Shown here: in pieces, positions 21,157 to 30,549 of the stretch
Layout: every line of letters begins with the position of its first letter
How positions within the stretch are numbered: the stretch's first letter is position 1
Assembly (NCBI GenBank): GCA_030418545.1
Contig: QAIB01000008.1
Span: 1-64,000, forward strand
Source: Xenophilus aerolatus
GTDB taxonomy: Bacteria; Pseudomonadota; Gammaproteobacteria; Burkholderiales; Burkholderiaceae_C
DNA length: 64,000 bases
Direction of reading: 5' to 3'
Program-made: the position numbers and the translations under genes
The notes under the pieces: model-generated
What the model was told of the DNA's origin: nothing
What the model saw: only the letters and a program-made list of their open reading frames with translations
Databases searched by the model: none

Positions 21157-22011
21157 ATGCCCGCCAGCGATATGCCGCAAGCCCTCTCCCTGCCCAAGCT
21201 CGGCCTGGGCACGTGGCGCATGGGCGAGGACGCGTCCCGCCGCCAAGCGGAGGTCGCCGCCGTGCGCGAGGCGCTCGCTATGGGCTACCGGCTCATCGAT
21301 ACGGCCGAGATGTACGGCGAGGGTGGCGCCGAATCCGTGGTGGGCGCAGCGCTCGCCGAGGCATTGCGCGTGGGCGACGTCCGTCGCGACGATCTGGTGG
21401 TGGTGAGCAAGGTCTACCCGCACAACGCCACGCGCCGCGGCACGCCGGCCGCCTGCGCGCGCAGCCTGGGGCGGCTCGGGCTCGAACGCATCGACCTCTA
21501 CCTCCTGCACTGGCGCGGGTCGGTGCCGCTCGCCGAGACGGTCGAGGCGCTGCAGGACCTGCAGGCGCGCGGCCACATCGGCCGCTGGGGCGTCAGCAAC
21601 TTCGACGTGGACGACATGGAAGAGCTGTGGGCGCTCGAGGGCGGCGCAGGCTGTGCCGCGAACCAGGTCTATTACTCGCTCGGCGAGCGCGGGCCTGCGC
21701 ACAGCCTCCTGCCGTGGCTGCAGGCCCGCGGCGTGCCGCTGATGGCCTACAGCCCGATCGATCAGGGTGCGATCGCCCGCGACCCCTCACTGGCAGCGCG
21801 TGCCGCTGAATTGGGCCTGAGTGCCGCGCAGCTGGCGCTGGCCTGGCTGGCGGCGCAGCCCGGCGTGGTGCCGATCCCGAAGGCGGTGCAGTCGGCCCAC
21901 CTGCGGGAGAACCTGTCGGCGGCCCGGCAGGTGCTCGACGAAAGCACGCGCGCCATGCTCGCCGCGCGCTACCCCGTGCCTTCGCGCAAACCGCCGCTGG
22001 CGATGATCTGA
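21157..22011 (+). CDS. Aldo/keto reductase
   Basis: A 284-residue NADPH-dependent oxidoreductase of the aldo/keto reductase superfamily. The catalytic tetrad is visible: aspartate in LIDTAEMYG, tyrosine in the same motif, lysine in VVSKVYPHN and histidine in YLLHWRGS. The cofactor-binding region near the C-terminus reads GVVPIPKAVQSAHLREN. The start MPASDMPQALSLPKLG at 21157 fits the family N-terminus. It stands alone, divergent from dctA, with no partner that reveals a substrate; the family includes diketogluconate reductases and general aldehyde reductases. Confidence 0.92.
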   Translation: MPASDMPQALSLPKLGLGTWRMGEDASRRQAEVAAVREALAMGYRLIDTAEMYGEGGAESVVGAALAEALRVGDVRRDDLVVVSKVYPHNATRRGTPAACARSLGRLGLERIDLYLLHWRGSVPLAETVEALQDLQARGHIGRWGVSNFDVDDMEELWALEGGAGCAANQVYYSLGERGPAHSLLPWLQARGVPLMAYSPIDQGAIARDPSLAARAAELGLSAAQLALAWLAAQPGVVPIPKAVQSAHLRENLSAARQVLDESTRAMLAARYPVPSRKPPLAMI

Positions 22012-22044
22012 GCGCGACGGGGGCGGGGCGCGGCGGCGCCCGTG

Positions 22045-23532
22045 TCAGTGCGCCTCGGCCTGCTTGGCCGCCGCGATCGCGGCCTGCTCGTCGAACTTCG
22101 CGCCATTGAGGAACATGTTCAGCAGCACCGCGCAGATGGAGGTGAGCAGGATGCCCGACTCGATCAGCGAATGGATGCCGTGCGGCATCCATTGCTTGAA
22201 GTTGGGGGCGAGCAGCGGAATCATCCCCACGCCGATCGACACGGCCACGATCATGGCGTTGTGGCGGTTGTTCTTGAAGTCCACGCCGCCCAGGATGCGG
22301 ATGCCGGTGGCGAGCACCATGCCGAACATGACGATGCCCGCGCCGCCCAGCACCACCGTCGGCAGCGATTCCACCAAAGCCGCCATCTTGGGCAACAGGC
22401 CCAGCACGATGAGGATGATGCCGCCGGCGACGCAGACGAAGCGGCTCTTCACGCCCGTGACCGCCACCAGCCCGACGTTCTGCGAGAAGCTGGTGTAGGG
22501 GAAGGTGTTGAACACGCCGCCGATCAGGGTGCCCAGGCCGTCGGTGCGCAGGCCGCGTGCCAGGTCCTGCTGGCCGATCTTGCGATCGGTCATCTCGCCC
22601 AGCGCGAGGAACATGCCGGTCGACTCGATCATCACGACGATCATCACCAGCGTCATGGTCAGGATCAGGAAGGGGTCGAAGGTCGGCATGCCGAAGTGGA
22701 AGGGCAGCACCACGTCCACCCAGGCTGCCTTGCCCACCTTCTCGAAGGTCATGAGCCCCATCGCGGCGGCCACGACGGCCCCGATCACGATGCCCAGCAG
22801 CACCGAGATGTTGGCGACGAAGCCCTTGGCGAACTTCACGATCAGCAGGATCGACACCAGCACCAGCGCCGAGATGCCGACGCCGCTGAGGTCGGCGTAC
22901 CTGGGGTTGGGCACCGTGGGCACGATCGCCAGGCCCTTGGGCGCGGGCGGCAGCGATGAGCCGGGCGAGGTCACCTCGGCCAGCCACTTGGCGTAGACCG
23001 GGTCGACCACCGCCGGAGCCGTCGGGCCGACCGGGTTGCCGAAGATCCAGTTGATGCCCACGCGCATCAGCGTGATGCCGATGACGGCGATGATCGTGCC
23101 CGTCACCACCGGCGGAAAGAAGCGCAGCATCCGGCTCACCAGCGGCGCGATCAGGATCGAGACGATGCCGGCGCCGATGATCGATCCGAACAGCAATTGG
23201 GCGCCGGCCTGGCCCGGGTTGGCGTTGGCGATGGCCACCATCGGCGCGACCGAGGCGAAGGTCACGCCCATCATCACCGGCAGCTTGATGCCGAACCACT
23301 GCGTGGCGCCCATGGCCTGGATCAGCGTGGCGATGCCGCAGCAGAAGAGGTCGGCCGAGATCAGCAGGGCCACCTCGTCCGGGCTCAGCTTGAGCGCACG
23401 TCCGACGATGAGCGGCACGGCCACCGCCCCCGCGTACATGACCAGCACGTGCTGCAGGCCGAGGGCCGTCACTCTGCCCAGCGGGAGGCGCTGGTCGACG
23501 GGGTGGACGGGGGTGGACGCGGACGCACTCAT
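22045..23532 (-). CDS. NCS2 family purine/xanthine or urate permease
   Basis: A 495-residue inner-membrane symporter of the nucleobase:cation symporter-2 family with 12-14 hydrophobic segments. It begins VTALGLQHVLVMYAGAVAVP, the family N-terminal signature, and has SADLFCCGIATLIQ, GLMTFEKV and the C-terminal half motif GLRTDGLGTLIGGVFNTFPY followed by SFSQNVGLVAVTGVKSR, as in xanthine and urate carriers of the XanQ/UacT/PucK group. Uracil is less likely given this motif. The start at 23532 drops a 17-residue extension that would run through the promoter. It is divergent from a LysR gene. Confidence 0.9.
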   Translation of the reverse strand: MSASASTPVHPVDQRLPLGRVTALGLQHVLVMYAGAVAVPLIVGRALKLSPDEVALLISADLFCCGIATLIQAMGATQWFGIKLPVMMGVTFASVAPMVAIANANPGQAGAQLLFGSIIGAGIVSILIAPLVSRMLRFFPPVVTGTIIAVIGITLMRVGINWIFGNPVGPTAPAVVDPVYAKWLAEVTSPGSSLPPAPKGLAIVPTVPNPRYADLSGVGISALVLVSILLIVKFAKGFVANISVLLGIVIGAVVAAAMGLMTFEKVGKAAWVDVVLPFHFGMPTFDPFLILTMTLVMIVVMIESTGMFLALGEMTDRKIGQQDLARGLRTDGLGTLIGGVFNTFPYTSFSQNVGLVAVTGVKSRFVCVAGGIILIVLGLLPKMAALVESLPTVVLGGAGIVMFGMVLATGIRILGGVDFKNNRHNAMIVAVSIGVGMIPLLAPNFKQWMPHGIHSLIESGILLTSICAVLLNMFLNGAKFDEQAAIAAAKQAEAH

Positions 23533-23636
23533 GACGACTCTCCTGGTCGGGGTGGAGCGGGATGCAGCAGGAAGCGGTCGCAAGAATAGGCGGTAGCTCT
23601 GGATCGAAAAAGAAGCACAATTCGATAAATCAATCG

Positions 23637-23648
23637 GATCGATCGATC
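23637..23648. promoter_or_regulatory. Palindrome in the NCS2/lysR divergent promoter
   Basis: GATCGATCGATC, a perfect 12-bp palindrome within an AT-richer stretch 16 bp before the lysR start. It could be a binding site for the adjacent regulator, but GATC repeats are also low-complexity, so support is modest. Confidence 0.35.
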
Positions 23649-23663
23649 AATCACGGCGCTGTC

Positions 23664-24557
23664 ATGAGCATCAAGTCCTCGCTGCCGGAACTGCGCGTCT
23701 TCGTGGCTCTGGCCGAAAGCGGCCATTTCACTCGCGCGGCCGAGCGCCTGGGCATGTCGCAGTCCTCGCTGAGCGCCGCTCTGGGCAAGCTCGAGCGCAT
23801 GCTGGGTGCGCGCCTGTTCGATCGCCACACCCGTGCCTGCCGCCTCACGGACGCGGGCACCGCGCTGCTGCCGGCAGCGCAGCGCCTGGTGGCCGACTGG
23901 GACCACCTGGTCGCCGACGCGCGGGACTTCAGCCGCTTCGCGCGCGGCCGGGTGGCCATCGCGGCGCCCAACGCCCAGTGCGCGCTGCTGCTGCCGCCGG
24001 TGATCCGCCGCTTTCGCGACAGCCACCCGGGGGTGCGGGTGGAGCTTCACGATGTGCCCGAGCACGAGGTGCATGCCCTGGTGCGCAGCGGCACCGCGGA
24101 CCTGGGCATCGCCACCCAGACCGACGCGCGCAGCGACCTGGTGGCCACCCCGCTCAACACCGACGAGTTCATCGCCGTGATGGCGCCCTCGCACCCGGTG
24201 GCGGCGCGCCGCAGCCTCGAATGGGCGCAGATCGCACGCGAGGACGTGATCGGCTACCTGCCAGGCAACCCGGTCCGGCGGCTGCTGGAGGAGAAGCTCG
24301 CCGAGCGCGGCATCGTGCTGAACTACACCTTCGAGATCGCCTTGCCGTGGACCATGATGGGCCTGGCGCGCGAGGGGCTGGGCGTGGCCGTGGTGACCAT
24401 GGCGCTGCGCCCGCTGGCGCAGTGGCACGGGCTGGAGGTGCGCACCGTGGGACGCCCCCAGTTCGCCCGCACCATGACGCTGCTGCGCGCACCGGGCAAC
24501 TCGATGTCGCCGGGGGTGGGGGCGTTCCGGGACCTGCTGATGTCCGTCGCGGGCTGA
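23664..24557 (+). CDS. LysR-family regulator next to purine permease
   Basis: A 297-residue LysR regulator. The DNA-binding helix-turn-helix spans residues 1-60 (LRVFVALAESGHFTRAAERL, then SQSSLSAALGKLERMLGARL), and the effector domain contains VAIAAPNAQCALLLPPVIRR and ends in a short tail. The first in-frame ATG is far upstream; the start at 23664 aligns with the family N-terminus. It is divergent from the NCS2 permease, which is the probable target. Its 3' end converges with mog, 19 bp apart. Confidence 0.9.
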   Translation: MSIKSSLPELRVFVALAESGHFTRAAERLGMSQSSLSAALGKLERMLGARLFDRHTRACRLTDAGTALLPAAQRLVADWDHLVADARDFSRFARGRVAIAAPNAQCALLLPPVIRRFRDSHPGVRVELHDVPEHEVHALVRSGTADLGIATQTDARSDLVATPLNTDEFIAVMAPSHPVAARRSLEWAQIAREDVIGYLPGNPVRRLLEEKLAERGIVLNYTFEIALPWTMMGLAREGLGVAVVTMALRPLAQWHGLEVRTVGRPQFARTMTLLRAPGNSMSPGVGAFRDLLMSVAG

Positions 24558-24576
24558 AAGCGCCCGCGCGCCGTGC

Positions 24577-25185
24577 TCAGCCCGCCGCGGGCCTGAGCGC
24601 CGACTTCGGCCGGAAAGCCTTGCAGACCTCGTCGTCGGTCTGGAGGTACGGCCCGCCGATCAGGTCGATGCAGTAGGGGACGGCGGCGAAGATGCCCGGC
24701 ACCGCCTGCGACCCGTCCGCGTTTTTGAGCCCTTCCAGTGTCTCGGCGATCGCCTTGGGCTGCCCCGGCAGGTTCAGGATGAGCGCCCGGTCGCGGATCA
24801 CGGCGACCTGGCGCGAGAGGATCGCGGTAGGCACGAAGCGCAGGCTGATCTGCCGCATCTGCTCGCCGAAGCCGGGCATCTCCTTGTGCGCCACGGCCAG
24901 CGTCGCCTCGGGCGTGACGTCGCGCAGCGCCGGCCCGGTGCCGCCGGTCGTCAGCACCAGCGAGCAGCCGGCGTCCACCAGCTCGATGAGGGTCTGGCTG
25001 ATGCGCGCCTGCTCGTCCGGAATGAGGCGCGGCTCGAAGGTGATGGGATTCTTCAGCGCCCGGCCGAGCCAGTCCTGCAGCGCTGGCAGGCCCTTGTCCT
25101 CGTAGACACCGGTCGATGCCCGGTCGCTCACCGAGACGATGCCGATCTTGACCGGGTCGAAGGAGGAGGCTGGCACCGCGCTCAT
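24577..25185 (-). CDS. mog: Molybdopterin adenylyltransferase
   Basis: A 202-residue MoCF-fold enzyme that adenylylates molybdopterin before molybdenum insertion. The N-terminus reads VKIGIVSVSDRASTGVYEDKG, the active-site motif is LTTGGTGPALRDVTPEAT and the later family motif is MPGFGEQMRQISL, with the conserved RALILNLPGQPKAI. The start at 25185 was taken as the last reasonable ATG before the domain. Its product would be needed by the molybdenum-dependent nitrate reductase in this window. It lies 61 bp downstream of yjgA. Confidence 0.93.
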   Translation of the reverse strand: MSAVPASSFDPVKIGIVSVSDRASTGVYEDKGLPALQDWLGRALKNPITFEPRLIPDEQARISQTLIELVDAGCSLVLTTGGTGPALRDVTPEATLAVAHKEMPGFGEQMRQISLRFVPTAILSRQVAVIRDRALILNLPGQPKAIAETLEGLKNADGSQAVPGIFAAVPYCIDLIGGPYLQTDDEVCKAFRPKSALRPAAG

Positions 25186-25246
25186 CGGATCACCTCCGTG
25201 CTTCGCACCGCGGTGCGAGCCCCCTTCGGAGCGGCCGGGCGGGGGC

Positions 25247-25903
25247 TCATGCATCCTCCTCGCGCGACTCGGCCGCAGCCTGCTCGCCGTGGTCGGCGTC
25301 GCCATGGACGGCGAGCTGGGCGCGCACGATCTGGAACACCTCGCGGTAGGCCTTGCCCTGGCGCGGTGCCTCGCCGGGCTTGCCGGCCTGCAGGTCCTTG
25401 CGGGCCTGGCGCACGAGCGCGCGCAGCTGCTGCGCGTCGGTGGCCGGGTGGGTCTCGATCCAGCCGCCCAGGGCGTCGTCGTCGGCGATGAGGCGGTCGC
25501 GCCATTGCTCGGCCTGGTGCAGCAGGGCGGTGTCCTGCGCCGGGCCGCGGGCCTGCTCGTCCAGGGCGATGCGCGCGGCGTCGAGCGTGGCGGCGTCGAG
25601 CTTGCGCATCAGCTTGCCGATGTACTGGATCTGCCGGCGCCTTCCCTCGAAGTTCGTGATGCGCCTGGCCTCGGCCAGGGCGTCGATCAGGCCGTCGGGC
25701 AATTCCAGCCGCGCGAGCAGGTCGCTGCGCAAGGTCATGAGCGACTCGCCCAGCGCCTGCAGGTCGGCGCTTTCGCGCTTGAGGTCGGTCTTGCTGACCT
25801 CGATGCCGCCCTTGAGCTCGCGCTTGAGCTCCTGGTCGAGTTCGCTGCCTTCGGCCACGAAATGGCCGCGGACGAAGTAGCCTTTTTTGGGTTTGCGGGG
25901 CAT
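25247..25903 (-). CDS. darP: Ribosome-associated protein YjgA/DarP
   Basis: A 218-residue, highly charged helical protein of the YjgA family, which associates with late 50S ribosomal particles. The conserved N-terminal block is ELDQELKRELKGGIEVSKTDLKRESADLQALG and RRITNFEGRRRQIQYIGKLMR is the central signature, both visible here in shorter form. The start MPRKPKKGYFVRG at 25903 is preferred over an upstream ATG 33 bases away that overlaps the promoter shared with the divergent pmbA. The adjacency of yjgA and pmbA is conserved in many proteobacteria. Confidence 0.92.
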   Translation of the reverse strand: MPRKPKKGYFVRGHFVAEGSELDQELKRELKGGIEVSKTDLKRESADLQALGESLMTLRSDLLARLELPDGLIDALAEARRITNFEGRRRQIQYIGKLMRKLDAATLDAARIALDEQARGPAQDTALLHQAEQWRDRLIADDDALGGWIETHPATDAQQLRALVRQARKDLQAGKPGEAPRQGKAYREVFQIVRAQLAVHGDADHGEQAAAESREEDA

Positions 25904-25965
25904 GTCGGGAAATGGAATGGGCCGCCCGTCCTTCATTGGAGGGCGTCGCTATCATTGTCCCCCAC

Positions 25966-27336
25966 ATGACCTCTTCCTCCTCCCGTGCCGACAGCGGCTT
26001 CGCCTACAGCCGCGATTTCTTCGAAAACCTGGTCGACACCGCCCTGGCCCATGCCAAGAAGCTGGGCGCCACCGACGCAGGTGCCGAGGCCTCCGAGGGC
26101 TGCGGCCTGACGGTGTCGGTGCGCAAGGGCGAACTGGAGAACGTCGAGCGCAACCGCGACAAGTCGCTGGGCGTCACCGTCTACGTCGGCAACCGGCGCG
26201 GCAACGCGAGCACCTCCGACTTCTCCGAGGCGGCGATCGCGCAGACGGTGCAGGCCGCCTACGAGATCGCGCGCTTCACCGCCGAAGACCCGGTGGGGGG
26301 CCTGCCCGACGAGGCCGACATCGCCAGGGAGCATCCCGAACTCGACCTGTTCCACCCCTGGGCGGTGACGAGCGAGGAGGCGGCGAAGCTGGCGCTCGAA
26401 TGCGAGGCGGCCGCGCTCTCGACCGACCGGCGCATCACCAACAGCGAAGGCGCCGGCGTCTCGGCGCAGCAGAGCCACTTCTTCAGCGCCCACACGCACG
26501 GTTTCCGCGGCGGCTATGCCAGCTCGCGCCACTCGATCTCGGTGGCGCCCATTGCAGGCAAGGGCGACGACATGCAGCGCGACGCCTGGTACAGCTCCAT
26601 GCGCTCTGCCGAGGAACTCGCCAGCCCCGAGGCGGTGGGCCGCTACGCCGCCGAGCGGGCACTGAGCCGGCTGAAGTCGCGCAAGATCAAGACCACCGAG
26701 TGCCCGGTGCTGTTCGAGTCGCCGCTCGCGGCGGGCCTGCTCGGCGGCCTGGTGCAGGCCACCAGCGGCGGCGCGCTGTACCGGCGCAGCACCTTCCTGC
26801 TCGATTCGCTGGGCAAGCCGGTGCTGCCGAAGCACATCGACGTGCTCGAAGACCCGCACGTGCTGCGCGGCAAGGGCAGCTCGCCCTTCGACGACGAGGG
26901 CGTCGTGACGCGCAGGCGCAAGGTGGTCGACGGCGGCCGGCTCGAAGGCTATTTCCTGTCGACCTACTCGGCGCGCAAGCTCGGCATGAAGACCACCGGC
27001 AACGCCGGCGGCTCGCACAACCTCACGCTGAGTTCTCGCCTGACGAAGCCCGGTGACGACCTGGACGAAATGCTGCGCAAGCTGGGCACAGGCCTGTTCG
27101 TCATCGAGCTGATGGGGCAGGGCGTGAACTACGTGACCGGCGACTACTCGCGCGGCGCGAGCGGCTTCTGGGTCGAGAAGGGGCGCATTGCCTATCCGGT
27201 GCAGGAAATCACGATCGCCGGCAACCTCAAGGACATGCTCCTGGGCATCGAGGCGGTGGGCGCCGACGCCTACAACTATGGCGCCAAGACCACGGGATCG
27301 CTGCTGGTCAACCGCATGAAGGTCGCCGGATCCTGA
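25966..27336 (+). CDS. pmbA: Metalloprotease PmbA/TldE
   Basis: A 456-residue subunit of the TldD/TldE (PmbA) zinc protease involved in peptide maturation and antitoxin turnover. TldE-type proteins lack the HExxxH metal site, and none is seen here. Recognisable blocks are GLTVSVRKGELENVERNRDK, SLGVTVYVGNRRGNASTSD, TTGNAGGSHNLTL, VIELMGQGVNYVTGDYSRG and GFWVEKGRIAYPVQEITIAG. The start MTSSSSRADS at 25966 is downstream of an ATG that would overlap the yjgA promoter. The partner tldD is not in the window. Confidence 0.95.
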   Translation: MTSSSSRADSGFAYSRDFFENLVDTALAHAKKLGATDAGAEASEGCGLTVSVRKGELENVERNRDKSLGVTVYVGNRRGNASTSDFSEAAIAQTVQAAYEIARFTAEDPVGGLPDEADIAREHPELDLFHPWAVTSEEAAKLALECEAAALSTDRRITNSEGAGVSAQQSHFFSAHTHGFRGGYASSRHSISVAPIAGKGDDMQRDAWYSSMRSAEELASPEAVGRYAAERALSRLKSRKIKTTECPVLFESPLAAGLLGGLVQATSGGALYRRSTFLLDSLGKPVLPKHIDVLEDPHVLRGKGSSPFDDEGVVTRRRKVVDGGRLEGYFLSTYSARKLGMKTTGNAGGSHNLTLSSRLTKPGDDLDEMLRKLGTGLFVIELMGQGVNYVTGDYSRGASGFWVEKGRIAYPVQEITIAGNLKDMLLGIEAVGADAYNYGAKTTGSLLVNRMKVAGS

Positions 27337-27345
27337 GCGCCGGCG

Positions 27346-27364
27346 CGGCTGCGCGACGCAGCCG
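27346..27364 (+). terminator. Hairpin after pmbA, possible terminator
   Basis: CGGCTGCG and CGCAGCCG pair perfectly around CGA, 10 bp past the pmbA stop. No U-rich tract follows, so it may stabilise the 3' end or assist termination rather than act alone. The remaining bases to 27485 hold a second GC-rich hairpin at 27453-27470 and nothing else recognised. Confidence 0.4.
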
Positions 27365-27485
27365 TCGCGACCCGGTGGTGGCGATGCCCACCACAAGCGC
27401 GGCAGGGAAAAGCCCGGGCCGCCTGCGGCAGGTGTCCGGCTAGAGTGGCGAGGCCCCGTGTCGGCGGGGCGCCCCCTCGCCATCG

Positions 27486-28322
27486 ATGCCTGTCGTTTCC
27501 TTTCGCAATGTCGTCCTCTCCGGCGCCTGTGGCGGCCTGGGGCAGGCACTGGCGCGCCAGCTGATCGCGGCCGGTGCGCAGGTGGCGCTGGTCGGGCTCG
27601 ACAGCGCGCGCTTGCATGCCCTGGCCGCGCTGTCGCCGGCGCGCTGTGCCGTCTACACCCCCGACGTGGCCGACAGCGTGGCGGTGCAGTCGATGGCACA
27701 CGACTGGCTCGCACGCTTCGGCACGCCAGACCTGGTGATCGCCAACGCCGGCGTCGCCGGCGGCTACGACACCGCGGTGGCCGGGGACCTGGCCGTCTTT
27801 CGCCGCATGCTCGAAATCAACCTGCTCGGCGCTGCCACCCTGTTCCAGCCCTTTGTCGCGGCGATGGGTGAACAACGGCGCGGCGCCCTGGTGGGCGTGG
27901 CCAGCATCGCCGGCTGGCGTGGCATGCCCGGCAATGGCGCTTACTGCGCGAGCAAGGCGGGGCTGATCCGCTACCTGGAGAGCCTGCGCGCCGAACTGCG
28001 CGGCAGCGGCGTCACGGTGCACACCGTCAGCCCCGGCTACATCCGCACGGCGCTCACCGCCGGCAATCGCTTCGCCATGCCAGCCCTGCTGGAACCCGAG
28101 GACGCGGCGCGGCGCCTGCTGGCCGCCGTGGCCCGCGGGCGCGAGCAGATCGTGCTGCCGCGCCGCATCGGCTGGCTGTCGCGCGCGCTGGGCCTGCTGC
28201 CTGCGGCCTGGCATGACCGCCTCCTGCTCGGCCAGCCGCGCAAGCCCCGCGTGGGCGAGGCCGGTGCCACGGCCATCCCGGGGCTTGCTCCGTCCTCCAA
28301 CCGCACTCCGCCGCCCACGTGA
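27486..28322 (+). CDS. Short-chain dehydrogenase/reductase
   Basis: A 278-residue classical SDR. The cofactor site is GACGGLGQALA (a TGxxxGxG variant with alanine-cysteine), the NAG motif is in VIANAGVAGG, and the catalytic serine, tyrosine and lysine are in GVASIAGW and YCASKAGL. The C-terminal segment after residue 230 is arginine-rich and ends in a proline tail. It is the first gene of a four-gene set; its stop overlaps the next start (GTGA). The substrate is probably a secondary alcohol or ketone, possibly a terpenoid or steroid given the neighbours, which is inference. Confidence 0.9.
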   Translation: MPVVSFRNVVLSGACGGLGQALARQLIAAGAQVALVGLDSARLHALAALSPARCAVYTPDVADSVAVQSMAHDWLARFGTPDLVIANAGVAGGYDTAVAGDLAVFRRMLEINLLGAATLFQPFVAAMGEQRRGALVGVASIAGWRGMPGNGAYCASKAGLIRYLESLRAELRGSGVTVHTVSPGYIRTALTAGNRFAMPALLEPEDAARRLLAAVARGREQIVLPRRIGWLSRALGLLPAAWHDRLLLGQPRKPRVGEAGATAIPGLAPSSNRTPPPT

Positions 28323-29644
28323 CCGACCTGCGCACCGAAGACACCATCGCCCTCATCGGCGCCGGCCCCTCCGGCCTGGCCGGGGCCCGCAACCTGCAGA
28401 AGCTGGGCCTGCCCTTCCAGGGTTTCGAGGCGCACCGCGACGTGGGCGGGCTCTGGGACATCGACAACCCACGCTCCACCGTCTACCACTCGGCGCACCT
28501 CATCTCGAGCAAGACGACCACGCAATTCGCCGAATTCCCGATGGCGGACTCGGTGGCCGACTACCCCAGCCACCGCGAACTGCGCCAGTATTTCAGCGAT
28601 TTTGCCGACCGCTTCGAGCTGCGGCGGCACTTCCGCTTCGGCACGCGGGTGCTGCGCGTGGAGCCTGTGAGCGATGCACCCGGCACGCCCTGGCGCGTGA
28701 CGGTGCAGGCGGGCGGGGCCGAGCCCGAGACCGCTGTCTATCGCGCAGTGGTGATCGCCAACGGCACGCTGGCCGAGCCCAAGCGTCCGGCTTTCGAGGG
28801 CCGCTTCGACGGTGAACTGCTGCACACGGCCGACTACAAGCACCCCGAGCTGTTCAAGGGCAAGCGCGTGCTCGTCGTCGGCGCCGGCAACTCGGGCTGC
28901 GACATCGCCGTGGACGCGGTGCACTACGCCGAATCGGTCGACATCTCGGTGCGGCGTGGCTACTACTTCGTGCCCAAGTACGTCTTCGGCAAGCCGGCCG
29001 ACACGCTGGGCGGCGGGATGAAGCTGCCGCCCTGGCTCAAGCAGAAGGTCGATTCGACGGTGCTCAAGTGGTTCACGGGCGACCCGGTGCGCTTCGGCTT
29101 TCCGAAGCCGGACTACCGCATGTACGAGTCGCACCCCGTCGTCAACTCGCTGGTCCTGCACCACATCGGCCACGGCGACATCGGCGTGCGGGCCGACGTG
29201 GCGCGCCTCGACGGCGGCACCGTGCATTTCAAGGACGGCAGCGCGCGCGACTACGACCTCGTGCTCGCGGCCACCGGCTATGCGCTGCACTACCCCTTCA
29301 TCGATCCGGCGCATCTCAACTGGCAGGGCATGGCGCCCCGCCTGTACCTCAATATCTTCACGCCCCGGTACGAGACGCTCGCGGTGCTCGGCATGATCGA
29401 AGCCAGCGGCATCGGCTGGCAGGGCCGCTACGAGCAGGCCGAGCTGGTGGCGCGCTACCTGGCGGCCCAGGCGGCCGGCACGCCGCAGGCGGCGGCATTG
29501 CGCGCCGCGGTGCAGGGGCCTGCGCCCGACCTGTCAGGCGGCTTCAAGTACCTGCAGCTCGAACGCATGGCGTACTACGTGCACAAGGACACCTACCGCG
29601 CCGCCGTGCGCGCCGCCTCGCATTCCCTGGGAGGGGCGCACTGA
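28319..29644 (+). CDS. Flavin-containing monooxygenase-like enzyme
   Basis: A 441-residue NADPH- and FAD-dependent monooxygenase. The FAD site is ALIGAGPSGLAGARN near the N-terminus, the FMO identifying motif FxGxxxHxxxY is present as FDGELLHTADY, and the NADPH site is VLVVGAGNSGCDIAVD. These assign it to the FMO class rather than to ordinary reductases; Baeyer-Villiger activity is possible because FMO and BVMO motifs are close. The start is GTG at 28319, overlapping the SDR stop by four bases, a coupling that supports it over later ATGs. The next gene starts on its stop codon. Confidence 0.92.
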   Translation: MTDLRTEDTIALIGAGPSGLAGARNLQKLGLPFQGFEAHRDVGGLWDIDNPRSTVYHSAHLISSKTTTQFAEFPMADSVADYPSHRELRQYFSDFADRFELRRHFRFGTRVLRVEPVSDAPGTPWRVTVQAGGAEPETAVYRAVVIANGTLAEPKRPAFEGRFDGELLHTADYKHPELFKGKRVLVVGAGNSGCDIAVDAVHYAESVDISVRRGYYFVPKYVFGKPADTLGGGMKLPPWLKQKVDSTVLKWFTGDPVRFGFPKPDYRMYESHPVVNSLVLHHIGHGDIGVRADVARLDGGTVHFKDGSARDYDLVLAATGYALHYPFIDPAHLNWQGMAPRLYLNIFTPRYETLAVLGMIEASGIGWQGRYEQAELVARYLAAQAAGTPQAAALRAAVQGPAPDLSGGFKYLQLERMAYYVHKDTYRAAVRAASHSLGGAH

Positions 29645-30549
29645 TGCTGCCGGTCGACGAGATACGCCTGAATTTCAACCCGGCGTCGCTCGTGGCGCTG
29701 AACGTGGTGCTGGGCTTCCTGATGTTCGGCATCGCGCTGGACACGCGCATCGAGGATTTCAGGCGGGTGGCCCGCATGCCCGGCGCGATGGCGGTCGGCA
29801 TCGGCGCGCAGTTCATCGTGCTGCCGGCCGTCACCTTCGGCCTCACGCTGCTGCTGCAGCCGGCGCCCAGCATTGCGCTCGGCATGATCCTCGTGGCCTG
29901 CTGCCCGCCGGGCAACATCTCGCAGATCCTCACGCACCGGGCGGGCGGCAACGTCGCGCTGTCGGTCTCGATGACGGCGATCTCCAACGCGCTGGCCATC
30001 GTGCTGATGCCGCTCAACTTCGCCTTCTGGGGTGGCCTGCACCCGACGGCGTCGACGCTGCTCAGGACCATCGCTCTCGACCCGCTCGACATGCTGGGCC
30101 ACATCGTGATGATCATCGGCATCCCCTTCGTGCTCGGGGTGGCGTGCGCACACCGGCTGCCCGGACTCACAACGCGCATCAAGAAGCCAGCGCGCATCCT
30201 GAGCTTCCTGGCGCTCGTCGGCTTCATCGTCGGCGCCATCGCGGGCAACTGGCGCTACTTTCTCGACTACGTGGGCCTGGTGCTGCTGGCGGTGGTGCTG
30301 CACGACGCGCTGGCCTTCGGCACCGGCTGGCTCTGCGCGCGTGCGGCGGGCCTGGCCGATTACGACCGGCGGGCCGTCGCCATCGAGGTCGGCATCCGCA
30401 ACGCCGGGCTCGGGCTGGTGCTGATCTTCAGCTTCTTCGGTGGCCTGGGCGGCATGGCGGTGGTGGCCGGCGTGTGGGGCTTCTGGGACATCATCGCCGG
30501 CCTTGCGCTGGCGAGCTGGTGGGGGCGGCGGCCGGCGGTGCAGGCATGA
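29644..30549 (+). CDS. Bile acid:sodium symporter family protein
   Basis: A 301-residue inner-membrane protein of the SBF/BASS family with nine to ten hydrophobic segments. The family signatures are ALGMILVACCPPGNISQILTH and GIRNAGLGLVLIFSFFGGLGG. It begins MLPVDEIRLNFNPASLVALN at 29644, sharing one base with the FMO stop (TGATG), and its stop overlaps the next start as ATGA. SBF proteins carry bile acids, other organic anions or pantoate-like acids with sodium. In this operon it is the likely uptake component for the compound oxidised by the flanking enzymes. Confidence 0.92.
   Translation: MLPVDEIRLNFNPASLVALNVVLGFLMFGIALDTRIEDFRRVARMPGAMAVGIGAQFIVLPAVTFGLTLLLQPAPSIALGMILVACCPPGNISQILTHRAGGNVALSVSMTAISNALAIVLMPLNFAFWGGLHPTASTLLRTIALDPLDMLGHIVMIIGIPFVLGVACAHRLPGLTTRIKKPARILSFLALVGFIVGAIAGNWRYFLDYVGLVLLAVVLHDALAFGTGWLCARAAGLADYDRRAVAIEVGIRNAGLGLVLIFSFFGGLGGMAVVAGVWGFWDIIAGLALASWWGRRPAVQA

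Noticed and set aside
23637-23648. GATC-rich palindrome as evidence of a Dam-type or replication element
   Set aside because: Only a few GATC units in a short stretch; more easily explained as a LysR-type site or low complexity.
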